This document shows, piece after piece, positions 17,598 to 25,703 of a stretch of DNA of 64,000 nt (position 1 is its first letter; each line of letters starts with the position of its first letter). The DNA is taken from positions 29,971-93,970 of the forward strand of contig CAYTSA010000006.1 of the NCBI GenBank assembly GCA_964440345.1, written 5' to 3'. The notes below the pieces were generated by a model. It saw only the letters and a list, made by a program, of their open reading frames with translations, was not told the DNA's origin and did no database searches. The DNA is from CAYTSA01 sp964440345 (GTDB lineage Bacteria > Desulfobacterota > Desulfovibrionia > Desulfovibrionales > Desulfovibrionaceae). The position numbers and the translations under genes were made by a program.

Positions 17598-18362
17598 ATG
17601 AAGCTCGCTTTTGCAGGCAAGGGCGGCGTGGGCAAAACCTCCCTCGCCGCCTGGACCGCCGACTATCTGGCCCGGCAGGGCCGCAACGTGTGGATGGTTG
17701 ACGCGGATACAGCGCTCTCCCTGGGGCAAGCTTCCGGCTTGTCCCGGGAGCAGCTGCCAGAGCCGCTTATCGCACGCAGGGACGTCATATCCCAGCGCAT
17801 AGGGTCCGGCATGCTGTGCCTGAACCCGGACGTGAGCGGCCTGCCAGAAGAACTGGCCGTGGATTGCCCTGTGGCCGGTTCGCCGCCCGGCGCGGGCCGC
17901 AAGCGGCTGCTGCGCATGGGCTCCGTGGCTGGCGCGGGCGCGGGCTGCGCCTGTGACGCCAACGCCCTGCTCAAAGCCGTGCTGGCCCACATGGTGCTGG
18001 AACGCAACGACTGCGTTCTTGTAGATTTAGAAGCCGGCGTGGAGCACCTGGGCCGCGGCACCGTGGCCCACGTGGACGGGGTAGTGGTGGTCAGCGAGCC
18101 GTCGCTGCGCAGCCTGGACACCGCAGCGGAAGTAACCCGGCTGGCCCGGGAGCTAGGCGTGCCGCGGACGGCCCTGGTCTTGAACCGCTGCCGCGTAGAG
18201 CCGCCGGACCGTGACGACCTGCCCGCAGCCCGGTTCGTCATACCGCCGTTGCCCGGCCTGGAGGAACGCCAACTGACTGGCGCTTCCGTGCTCGGCTTGC
18301 CGGAAAGCGGCCTGGTAGACGCTGTGGCGCAACAACTGCTGGCCGTGTTTGCAAAGGAGTAA
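17598..18362 (+). CDS. cooC: CooC-type nickel-insertion ATPase for CO dehydrogenase
   Basis: The deviant Walker A motif GKGGVGKTSLAAW lies at residues 8-20. MVDADTA follows as a switch region. GCACDANALL (about 115-124) holds the CxC pair that in CooC dimers binds nickel or zinc. DLEAGVEHLGRGT is the Walker-B-like region and LNRC the base-binding loop. CooC hydrolyses ATP to help place nickel into the C-cluster of CooS. The gene is co-directional with and adjacent to cooS. At 254 residues the length is usual. Confidence 0.92.
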   Translation: MKLAFAGKGGVGKTSLAAWTADYLARQGRNVWMVDADTALSLGQASGLSREQLPEPLIARRDVISQRIGSGMLCLNPDVSGLPEELAVDCPVAGSPPGAGRKRLLRMGSVAGAGAGCACDANALLKAVLAHMVLERNDCVLVDLEAGVEHLGRGTVAHVDGVVVVSEPSLRSLDTAAEVTRLARELGVPRTALVLNRCRVEPPDRDDLPAARFVIPPLPGLEERQLTGASVLGLPESGLVDAVAQQLLAVFAKE

Positions 18363-18367
18363 CCTCC

Positions 18368-19201
18368 TCAACTGTGGCCAGAAACCCAGCCGGTCACGCA
18401 ATTCATGGAAGTCCGGGCGCTGGCCTGCAGCTGCTCGAAAACGCTGCGGCTCAGAGGCAGATTTTCGTTGCGGGAGGCTTCTTCCAGAACGGCGGCCAGC
18501 CGGCTCAGCCCCATGGCGCCGAGCGAGCTGGCGGAACTTTTCAGCGAGTGGGAAAGCTTATGCACGGCGGCGCAGTCGTCTTCCTGCAGCCCTTGGGCGA
18601 TCAGCTCCAGGGTGTGAGCCGTATCCTCCAAAAAAACCGTGCATAGCCGATCCAGGATCACCGGATCGTTGTGCAGCCGGCGCAGCACTTCTTCCTTGGG
18701 CAGCATATCATGGTTTTGCGTCATATTTACTCTGTTATCTCTGTCGACTTCTGGCGAGGCGGCAACCACAACGGAGGAAGTTGCGGCTGGGGCGGCAGCT
18801 TTGGCCGGTCCCGCCAGGCCTCCTCCTGTCAGGCGCAGGATTTCCTGGATTAGCGAAGCGCTATTCAAGGGTTTGCTCAGATATCCGTTCATGCCCTCGT
18901 CCAGAAACGTTTCTGCATCCGCGTTCATGGCGTACGCTGTCAGCGCCAAAATAGGTATATCCGGGTCCACCCCTGGCCTGTGGCCGGAGCGGATAATCCG
19001 GGTGGTTTCCACGCCGTCAAGCAAGGGCATCTGTATATCCATAAGCACCAGGTCGAACCGCTCCTTTTCCAGCGCGTCCAGAACCTCATGCCCGTTGGCG
19101 GCGCAGGTGTAAGAGTGGCCGTAGTAGCGCAGTACGTGGGTGATAAAGACCTGGTTTACAGTGTTGTCCTCAGCAACCAGAATGTTCAGGCGCCGATCGT
19201 G
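18368..19201 (-). pseudogene. 5'-truncated hybrid sensor kinase remnant: receiver plus HPt domains
   Basis: A receiver domain begins at RRLNILVAEDNTVNQVF (codons near 19195) and includes the phospho-acceptor DIQMPLLDG. It is followed by an alanine-rich linker and an HPt domain with HSLKSSASSLGAMGLS carrying the phosphohistidine. This is the usual end of a hybrid histidine kinase, but the kinase core is missing. No ATG, GTG or TTG lies upstream of the receiver in frame before the adjoining gene fragment; the first possible start (19048) is inside the receiver. A residual product might still be made from there, but would lack a complete receiver. Confidence 0.65.
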
Positions 19202-19323
19202 GGCCAGAGATTCTTGGACTCCAGAGCGCAGCCCTTGCCCAGCAATATGCGGCCCTGGGACGAAACCAGGTCCGCCTCCAGCACCAGGCCTGGTTTGAGG
19301 TCCTCCAGGTTTATCTTACCCAT
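19186..19323 (-). pseudogene. N-terminal fragment of a KINLEDLKPG-type (DUF3391-like) regulatory protein
   Basis: The frame reads MGKINLEDLKPGLVLEADLV then SSQGRILLGKGCALESKNL. This matches the start of a protein type often found before HD-GYP, HDOD or related domains. After about 37 residues it runs into the receiver sequence of the neighbouring remnant in a different frame and stops. The junction near 19200 therefore joins the beginning of one gene to the end of another. Confidence 0.5.
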
Positions 19324-19339
19324 GCCGGCGCCAGTAACG

Positions 19340-20014
19340 TCAATAGACGAAGAACTTCGCCTCGCCTTTCATTTCGCTGGTGGAGTTGTCGGAGAGCACC
19401 CAGGTTCCGACGACGTTCCCCTCGCTGGTCACCCGGCCGGCGGCTGTGCCGTTGGCGTCGGAAACCAGAAAGGCGCCGCCGTTCTGCATGGTCCCGGAGG
19501 CCGGGTCCTGTTTGTCGGAGCTGAAAAAAATCGCGCCCAGGTAGGTGACGACCATGGTCCAGTCGCCAGTGTAGCCGCCGTCGCCTTCGTACGCGCCGAC
19601 ATAGTCCTGATATGTCGGAGTAGTGGGAGTAATGAAATTGCCGCTGAAGCTGCCGGATTTGCCTCCTGCCCCGGTCCATGACCCGGTAACCACGCCCTCG
19701 TTGTCAATGGAGCCGCTGGCGGAAACCCCCTCGCCGGAGAGCTGGAAGCCGCCGTCGTCGTCCATGGAGCTGCGTACTGCGCCAACGCCGGAAAGGCCCA
19801 GGCCGGCCATCCACAGTTTGCCCTGGTCGTCCACTATCATGGTCCAGTCGCCGGAGCTTGTCCCGCCGTAGGCGCCGGCGTATTCCCCGGAGTAAACGCT
19901 CATGTCTGTCCCGTCGTCTCCGCCGCCGGAACCTCCGCCACAGCCGCCTTCAGCAAAGACAAAAGCCACGGCAACAAGAAGTAAACCAAGAATGATTTCG
20001 CGGCGTTTGCTCAT
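19340..20014 (-). CDS. Small exported, probably lipid-anchored, protein with two related beta-rich repeats
   Basis: A signal segment (IILGLLLVAVAFVFAEGGC) ends in a cysteine followed by a glycine-rich linker. The lipobox (EGGC) is poor, so lipid anchoring is only probable. The mature part holds two related units: one starts YSGEYAGAYGGTSSGDWTMI, the other YVGAYEGDGGYTGDWTMVV. Each ends in glycine-rich beta strands. No enzyme motif is visible and I do not recognise the family. It lies next to truncated signalling genes. Confidence 0.7.
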   Translation of the reverse strand: MSKRREIILGLLLVAVAFVFAEGGCGGGSGGGDDGTDMSVYSGEYAGAYGGTSSGDWTMIVDDQGKLWMAGLGLSGVGAVRSSMDDDGGFQLSGEGVSASGSIDNEGVVTGSWTGAGGKSGSFSGNFITPTTPTYQDYVGAYEGDGGYTGDWTMVVTYLGAIFFSSDKQDPASGTMQNGGAFLVSDANGTAAGRVTSEGNVVGTWVLSDNSTSEMKGEAKFFVY

Positions 20015-20491
20015 GAAGCGCCCCCGTATGTTTTATGGTTGTATCCCTACGTATTCTTTGCATCAGCGCCGCCGCCATGTCAATTTTTCTGCGCCTTGCG
20101 TGTATTCTTTATATCCAGCCATAGGCGACTGCGCCCTGATCCGCCTCCCCAAAAAAGAGAAACCTAGCATATCNNNNNNNNNNATAGCTCTAAACAGTTG
20201 AAATTGTTCGACTAAACGTTGGGACACTAGTGACCTAGCATATCAAAGAAATCCTATCAGATAGAATGTACATACACGCATACATTCATCAACAGAGAGA
20301 CGCCGCCGCTATATCCCAAGGCGTTCTTCGTTTCACCTGCCAAAAGAGGCCTGTTGCTGGTTAGAATCTCCAGCATCAAGCTCAAGGGGTGATTCAGGCT
20401 ACAGCAATTGTGTTTTCCTTTGTAAAAAAACGCGCTACACTTGCCGCCAAGGAGCCAGGGCGCAAGGTTTTTCAGCCTTGGAAATATTTGT
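20015..20491. other. Spacer with assembly gap and a repeated 12-mer
   Basis: The stretch contains a 10-N gap (20174-20183). ACCTAGCATATC occurs just before it (20162-20173) and again at 20233-20244. A collapsed or mis-joined repeat at the gap is likely. No gene is supported. The right part must hold the promoter of the binding-protein operon. Confidence 0.6.
20174..20183. other. Assembly gap (10 N)
   Basis: Ten undetermined bases directly after the first copy of the 12-mer ACCTAGCATATC. Confidence 0.98.
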
Positions 20492-21754
20492 ATGCAATAC
20501 ACGTCGCGTTTCGCGCTGAAGAAACCATTTCTCTCACTGCTCGCCCTGGCGCTTATATCGCTGGCGGTCTTACTTACCGGGTGCAACAACCGCGACGCCG
20601 GCAATACAAACGAACCCGCGCAACCTCCCGGGGTGACTGACACTGAGATTCTGATAGGCTCGTCCCTGGCGTTGTCCGGCCACGCCAGTTTTTTGGGCGT
20701 GCAGACGCTGCGCGGCGCCCTTTCTTACATCAATCACGTCAATGAAAACGGCGGGGTGCACGGCCGCCGCATCCGGCTGCTTGCGCTGGACGATCGCTAC
20801 GACCCGCCACATTGCCTGGCCAACACCCAGAGGCTCATTGTGGATGAAGAGGTCTTTTGCCTGTTCAGCTATGTGGGCACGCCTACAACCTTGCGCATCA
20901 TACCCCTTGTGACCAAGGCCCGCATCCCGCTTGTAGGCTCCTTTACCGGGGCCAACGCACTGCGCGAACCCTTCAACAACTACATCATCAACATCCGCGC
21001 TTCCTACTACCAGGAAACAGCAGAAGCAGTGCGGCACATGGTGGAGGATCTGCACCTGGACAAAATTGCCGTATTCTACCAGTACGATGCGTACGGCTTC
21101 GACGGTTTGATGGGCACTGAGCTGGCTTTGCAGCGGTACGGCCTGGCGCCTGTGGCCAACGGCACGTATATCCGCGGGTCCTTGGACGTTGAGGAAGGGC
21201 TCAGCCGGATACTGGAGTCTGACGCCCAGGCTGTGGTCATGATAGGCACCTACGAGCCCTGCGCCAAATTCATACATTTGGCCAAAAAAACAGGGCGGGA
21301 CATGCTCTTCTACAACGTTTCCTTTGTGGGAGCTGAAGAGCTGGCCCGGCTGCTTGGCCCCCAGGGCGAAAACGTACTGGTCAGCCAGGTGGCCCCTCCG
21401 CCGGACCTGTCAGAAGCAGCGCAAATGCTGGACTGCGTATCTGAACACGTGGCCTTGTTCGACAAAAACTACCCTGACGACACGCCAAACTCGGTAAGCC
21501 TGGAAGGCTACCTGAACGCCCGGGTGCTGGTGGAGGGCCTGGAGCGGGCCGGCCGGGACCTGACCCGCGAAGGCTTCATCGATTCCATAGAAACCATTAA
21601 CGATTTTCGGCTGGGTCCGGAAACCGCCATCAGCTTCAGTCCCACAGATCATCAAGGCATGGACCACGTCTATTTCACAGTCATCCAGGACGGCCGGCTG
21701 CACTTGATCACCGACTGGTCGCCCTTGGCGGAAAAGTACAGCCGCGGGGGGTAA
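20492..21754 (+). CDS. Periplasmic LivK-type (Peripla_BP_6) binding lipoprotein
   Basis: The likely start MQYTSRF gives a lipoprotein signal with lipobox LLTGC (cysteine near residue 32). The mature protein is a type I periplasmic binding protein for branched-chain amino acid, amide or urea-like ligands. Evidence is ILIGSSLALSGHASFLG, the first-strand motif, and NENGGVHGRRIRLLALDDRYDP. A start 17 codons earlier is possible but would spoil the signal peptide. There are no LivHMGF permease or ATPase genes here. The sensor-kinase gene follows after 4 bases, so this protein probably presents a ligand to the kinase rather than to a transporter. Confidence 0.85.
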   Translation: MQYTSRFALKKPFLSLLALALISLAVLLTGCNNRDAGNTNEPAQPPGVTDTEILIGSSLALSGHASFLGVQTLRGALSYINHVNENGGVHGRRIRLLALDDRYDPPHCLANTQRLIVDEEVFCLFSYVGTPTTLRIIPLVTKARIPLVGSFTGANALREPFNNYIINIRASYYQETAEAVRHMVEDLHLDKIAVFYQYDAYGFDGLMGTELALQRYGLAPVANGTYIRGSLDVEEGLSRILESDAQAVVMIGTYEPCAKFIHLAKKTGRDMLFYNVSFVGAEELARLLGPQGENVLVSQVAPPPDLSEAAQMLDCVSEHVALFDKNYPDDTPNSVSLEGYLNARVLVEGLERAGRDLTREGFIDSIETINDFRLGPETAISFSPTDHQGMDHVYFTVIQDGRLHLITDWSPLAEKYSRGG

Positions 21755-21758
21755 CGCC

Positions 21759-23810
21759 ATGAACGCCTCGTTCTTATCCAACCTGTCGCTGAAAAACAAA
21801 ATCCTGTTCTCATCGCTGGCGGTTATCTTGCTGGTGTCCTTGTGCATTGCCTTGATGGCGCGTTACATTCTTATTACCAGCCTGACAAAGGAGCTGGAGC
21901 TGCGCGGACTGGGCATAGCCAACTCCATAGCGGACCGGTCCAAAAGTTTGATCATAACACAGGACCACCCAAACCTTGTCAGTCTGGTCTTTGAAGCAGA
22001 CGAAGTTGGCGAACGCCGCAACCTCATCTCCTACATTTTCATTCTGGACCAGAAGCAAAGGGTGCTGGCCTCTACGTTCATCCGACCCTTTCCAGAAGAC
22101 TTGCGCTCAGCAAACATCATCCCCCAGGACGACAACCACTCGGTCAAGCTTCTTCGGGTAGCGGATGAATCCGCCTATGACGTGGCTGTATCCATCAAAG
22201 AAGGCATCTACGACATCGGCTCTGTGCACGTAGGCCTGTCCAAACAGCACATCGACTCCATCATCAGCAAGCTGCGCATGGCCTTCATCGGCTTTTTGTC
22301 CATCATCGTTCTCATCATGTTCTACATCAGCCACAAGCTGGCTTACCATATTACACGGCCCATCGCCCAGCTCATAGGCATGGCTGACGCCATAAGCCGC
22401 AACAACCTGGATTTTGACTTAGAGTTTGGGCCCAGGCCAGGCTGCTGGGAGATTCAGGACTGTTCCCGGGAAGAATGCCCGGCCCATGGCAATAACGAGG
22501 CGCCGTGCTGGTCGCTGGAGGGCACACTGTGCGACAACTGCCCGCCTGGCGACCCGATACAGAAACTGGAAAACTGCAGAGAGTGCGAGGTGTACCGCCA
22601 GCGGGCCGGAGACGAAGTGGTGCAACTGGCTGACGCCTTCCAGAACATGGTCCGCCACATTCGCGAATACCGTGACCAGATCAAAAAATCCCAACAGAAG
22701 TACCGGTCTTTGTTCCACTCCGGCCCAGACCCCATCTTCGTTCTGTCTTGCAGCACGCAGCACATACTGGACGCAAACCCTATGGCCGCTGAGATTTACG
22801 GCTTTACCCGCAAAGAATTGGTGGGCATGAACTTTCGCGAACTTGGTCCAGAACTCTGCGACGCGTGCATCCAGACCTTCCGGCCAAACGAGCCGGACTC
22901 CATGGCCGGCTGCGTGTTCTACCCGAAAATGCTCAGCTACAAAAAAGACAACAAACCCTTCTACGCCAACGTGCACGCTTGCGGCGCCATATATGAAGAC
23001 GAACCGGCCATCATTGTATCCGCCAACGACATAACGGACATGATAGAAAAGGACGCCCAGCTCATCCAGGCCAGTAAGATGAAGACGCTGGGCGAGATGT
23101 CCGCAGGCATGGCCCACGAGCTGAACCAGCCCCTCAACGCCATCAAAATCGGCAGCGAATACTTAAGCCTTCTGGTGGAAAAAAACCAGCAACAAACAGG
23201 AAACTCCAGCGCCGAAGAATGCTCGCTGCCCATGGACCGGGTGCAGAAAACCGCCACTGAGATCAGCGCCCAGGTGGACCGGGCCGCAGACATCATCAAC
23301 ACCCTGCGCGCATTTGGACGCAAGGCGGACCTTTCCAAGGAACGGCTGGACCTGAACAAACCGGTGACCAACGTCATGCGCATCCTTGGACAGCAGCTCA
23401 AACTGGACAACATCAACATCGACTTACAGCTTGCTGAGAATTTGCCGCCCATTCTGGCCCACTCCAACCGCCTGGAGCAGGTATTCTTCAACATGGTCAC
23501 CAACGCACGGGACGCTGTATGCTCTGCCGCGGAAGCTTCCAACGGCGACCACCCCCGGTCCATAAGCATCCGCACCAGCACCCAGGACGGCGCAGTGACC
23601 GTCACGGTGGAAGACACCGGAGAGGGCATAGCTGAAGGCGACCTGAAAAAGATTTTTGAACCATTTTACACCACCAAGGAAATAGGCAAGGGAATGGGAC
23701 TGGGACTGGCCATTTCCTACGGCATTATCAAAGACTACAAAGGAGACATTCAGGTGAACAGCGCGCCTGGCAAAGGCACCGTCTTTGCCGTCTCCTTTCC
23801 GGCAGTATAA
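21759..23810 (+). CDS. Membrane sensor histidine kinase with HAMP, cysteine-rich and PAS domains
   Basis: Two transmembrane segments (about residues 13-35 and 172-192) frame a periplasmic sensor of about 135 residues. After a HAMP region comes a cysteine-rich module (about 228-282) with CWEIQDC, ECPAHG, PCWSLEGTLC, CDNCPP and NCRECEVY. Such modules probably bind a metal or Fe-S cluster. A PAS domain (about 310-430) follows, then the HisKA box MSAGMAHELNQPLNAI and the ATPase (NMVTNARDAV, DTGEGIAEGD, GKGMGLGLAI). It autophosphorylates on the histidine of AHELNQP. Neighbours suggest input from the periplasmic binding protein and output to the receiver-STAS protein. Confidence 0.9.
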   Translation: MNASFLSNLSLKNKILFSSLAVILLVSLCIALMARYILITSLTKELELRGLGIANSIADRSKSLIITQDHPNLVSLVFEADEVGERRNLISYIFILDQKQRVLASTFIRPFPEDLRSANIIPQDDNHSVKLLRVADESAYDVAVSIKEGIYDIGSVHVGLSKQHIDSIISKLRMAFIGFLSIIVLIMFYISHKLAYHITRPIAQLIGMADAISRNNLDFDLEFGPRPGCWEIQDCSREECPAHGNNEAPCWSLEGTLCDNCPPGDPIQKLENCRECEVYRQRAGDEVVQLADAFQNMVRHIREYRDQIKKSQQKYRSLFHSGPDPIFVLSCSTQHILDANPMAAEIYGFTRKELVGMNFRELGPELCDACIQTFRPNEPDSMAGCVFYPKMLSYKKDNKPFYANVHACGAIYEDEPAIIVSANDITDMIEKDAQLIQASKMKTLGEMSAGMAHELNQPLNAIKIGSEYLSLLVEKNQQQTGNSSAEECSLPMDRVQKTATEISAQVDRAADIINTLRAFGRKADLSKERLDLNKPVTNVMRILGQQLKLDNINIDLQLAENLPPILAHSNRLEQVFFNMVTNARDAVCSAAEASNGDHPRSISIRTSTQDGAVTVTVEDTGEGIAEGDLKKIFEPFYTTKEIGKGMGLGLAISYGIIKDYKGDIQVNSAPGKGTVFAVSFPAV

Positions 23811-23837
23811 TCTCAGCGCCACGCACTGGGGGTCTGT

Positions 23838-24566
23838 GTGAACAACCGCAGCATACTCATCATTGACGACGAGCAGGCAACCCTGGACATGCTCAGCATG
23901 CTCCTGGAGGCATACGGCTACAGCGTACTCACTGCGTCCAATGGCGAAACAGGGGTGCAGACTTATGACAAGAACAGGCCAGACATTGTGCTGACAGACA
24001 TCAAAATGCCTGGCATGGATGGCATTCAAGTACTTCAAAAAATTAAAGAAATTGACACAAACAGCGAGGTCGTCGTCATCACCGGCCACGGCGACATGGA
24101 CCTGGCCATCCAGGCCCTGAACCTGAACGCTACTGATTTTGTGAACAAACCTGTACAGCGAGACGCCCTGAACGCAGCCCTTAAGCGCGCTGAAGAACGC
24201 CTGTCCGCCAGCCGCAACAAGGACGCTGACATCCATGTGAGCCAGCGCAAAGACGTGACCCTGTTGGACGTCAAAGGCAACGTCTCATCCCGGTCAGAGC
24301 CCTATCTGGTGGAGGCCTTTAACACCGCCATAGCCGAAGGCCGGCCGGCCATCGTGCTCTGCTTTGAAGAAAAAACCGCCATCAACGGAGCGGGCATATC
24401 CGTGCTCACACAGTTGCTCATGGAAGGAACCCGCAAGGGCTACATCTTCGGCCTTGCCGGCCTGTCAGATAACTTCCAAGCCGTGGCTGACGCCGTGGGC
24501 TTGACCCGTTTCGCAAAAATCTACCCCAGCGTGGAGGCGGCAGTCCGCGAGCTGGGGGCGGTGTAG
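23838..24566 (+). CDS. Receiver-STAS response regulator
   Basis: Residues 1-120 form an intact receiver: IIDDEQ acidic pair, phospho-acceptor in TDIKMPGMDG, the threonine in VITGHGD and the lysine in VNKPV. Residues 133-240 form a STAS (anti-sigma-antagonist-like) domain. In its usual phosphorylation loop (DSSG in SpoIIAA) this protein reads INGAG, so it lacks the serine. The output is therefore probably a protein-protein contact controlled by the receiver. No DNA-binding domain is present. The GTG start lies 28 bases after the kinase stop, consistent with one operon. Confidence 0.88.
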   Translation: MNNRSILIIDDEQATLDMLSMLLEAYGYSVLTASNGETGVQTYDKNRPDIVLTDIKMPGMDGIQVLQKIKEIDTNSEVVVITGHGDMDLAIQALNLNATDFVNKPVQRDALNAALKRAEERLSASRNKDADIHVSQRKDVTLLDVKGNVSSRSEPYLVEAFNTAIAEGRPAIVLCFEEKTAINGAGISVLTQLLMEGTRKGYIFGLAGLSDNFQAVADAVGLTRFAKIYPSVEAAVRELGAV

Positions 24567-24577
24567 ACCGCTGCGGC

Positions 24578-24653
24578 TAGCGCTTTTTTGCGTTGAGACA
24601 ACGCTGGCTCCTGAAACAATGTACAGTTGTTTCAAGAAAATGCATAAGAACAT
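24578..24653 (+). repeat. Dispersed double-hairpin repeat, full copy
   Basis: Two small hairpins follow each other: GCGTT-gagac-AACGC and TGAAACAA-tgtacag-TTGTTTCA. They are followed by AGAAAATGCAT. The opposite-strand copy at 42073-42150 is nearly the same over the whole length, and 3008-3047 holds the left half. No coding role is seen. Confidence 0.75.
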
Positions 24654-24736
24654 TACGCAGCAGACAGGTATTCAGGGACAGGCCCTAAACATTTTCAATG
24701 GTAAAAAGCTCTACAAAACCCGGCCGGCCCGCGCAG

Positions 24737-25648
24737 CTACCACAAACCCGCCGGCAACTCCCAGACCTCGCGCAGCGCATCCCGCTTGCGCGCCAGCAGC
24801 TCCATGTAGTCCAGCTCCAGGCTGACCATATCCGCATCGCTCCGCCGCAGCCACTCTGAGAGCCAGGCGAACCGCAGCGCCAACGCCAGCTCCGGCAGAA
24901 ACAACGCGCCCGGCCCCTGCAACAGCCGGGTCCGCACGCCATCCAGCAGAGCCCGCGAAAACTCCCCGCCCAGCGCCCGCGGGTCTTCCACGCCCACGCA
25001 GCCCAAGCAGTTGGCCAAGTCGTACAGACGCGGCCGCAGCCCGCAGAACTCCCAGTCAATGAGCGCCGCAACCTCGCCCCCGCGCCAGAGCACGTTCACC
25101 GGATGCACATCCCCGTGGCAAAAGGAATACGGCAGAGCAGGCAGCTCCCGCCAGAATGCGTCCAGTCCTTCATATACTGCCTGAGCCCGGGGGAAAACGG
25201 CTGGAGAATGCGCGGCAATGCGCGGCAGCAGAGTGCGCACATAGGCGTGCAGGTCCGGCTGCTCGTTCATGGCCAGACCGTCCAGCTGGACCGACGCCTC
25301 GCACAGCTGGTCCAGCGCGCGGCCCAAAGAAGCGCCCATGCCGGCGTTGCGCAGATACCCGGGCCGGTCCAGCGGTTCATTATCAATATATAACGACAGC
25401 TGCCAACACCCGCTCTCATGAACCAATACGGCGTCACCCTGCCTGGTCGTCAGGTAGGGGTTGGCCCACGGGCAGGTCTTGGCCAGCGTATCCAGCAGTG
25501 CGGCGATGCGCCAGCGCCGGGTTTCCTGGCCGGGCTGCAGTTGCTCAAGGACGAAAACGCGCCCGCCCGCGTCCTCCACGGCCCAGCGTCCGGCGCAGCG
25601 CTCCGGACTGCCGCACAGGGAAATGTCCGGACGCACACAGCCCGGGAC
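24737..25648 (-). CDS. Aminoglycoside-phosphotransferase-fold kinase (APH/ChoK family)
   Basis: The catalytic loop FCHGDVHPVNVLW and the metal-binding IDWEFCGLRPRLYDLANCLG are clear marks of the APH/choline kinase fold. These enzymes phosphorylate small molecules, often choline, homoserine, sugars or antibiotics. The substrate is unknown. The start is uncertain. The GTG given lies after a hairpin that follows the upstream gene. ATG 25762 would overlap the end of that gene by 59 bases, and the sequence between (ADHILSFWG) looks like domain sequence. A mis-sequenced or non-standard start is therefore possible. Confidence 0.7.
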   Translation of the reverse strand, partial: VPGCVRPDISLCGSPERCAGRWAVEDAGGRVFVLEQLQPGQETRRWRIAALLDTLAKTCPWANPYLTTRQGDAVLVHESGCWQLSLYIDNEPLDRPGYLRNAGMGASLGRALDQLCEASVQLDGLAMNEQPDLHAYVRTLLPRIAAHSPAVFPRAQAVYEGLDAFWRELPALPYSFCHGDVHPVNVLWRGGEVAALIDWEFCGLRPRLYDLANCLGCVGVEDPRALGGEFSRALLDGVRTRLLQGPGALFLPELALALRFAWLSEWLRRSDADMVSLELDYMELLARKRDALREVWELPAGLW

Positions 25649-25674
25649 CACGCCCCAAAACGAAAGAATATGGT

Positions 25675-25699
25675 CCGCCCCGGCGCCAAGCCGGGGCGG
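25675..25699 (-). terminator. GC-rich hairpin after the large secreted-protein gene
   Basis: CCGCCCCGGC (25675-25684) pairs with GCCGGGGCGG (25690-25699). On the minus strand it is followed by ATATTCTTTCGTTTT, a weak T-rich tail. It lies 5 bases past the stop of the secreted protein. Confidence 0.5.
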
Positions 25700-25703
25700 G
25701 GAG

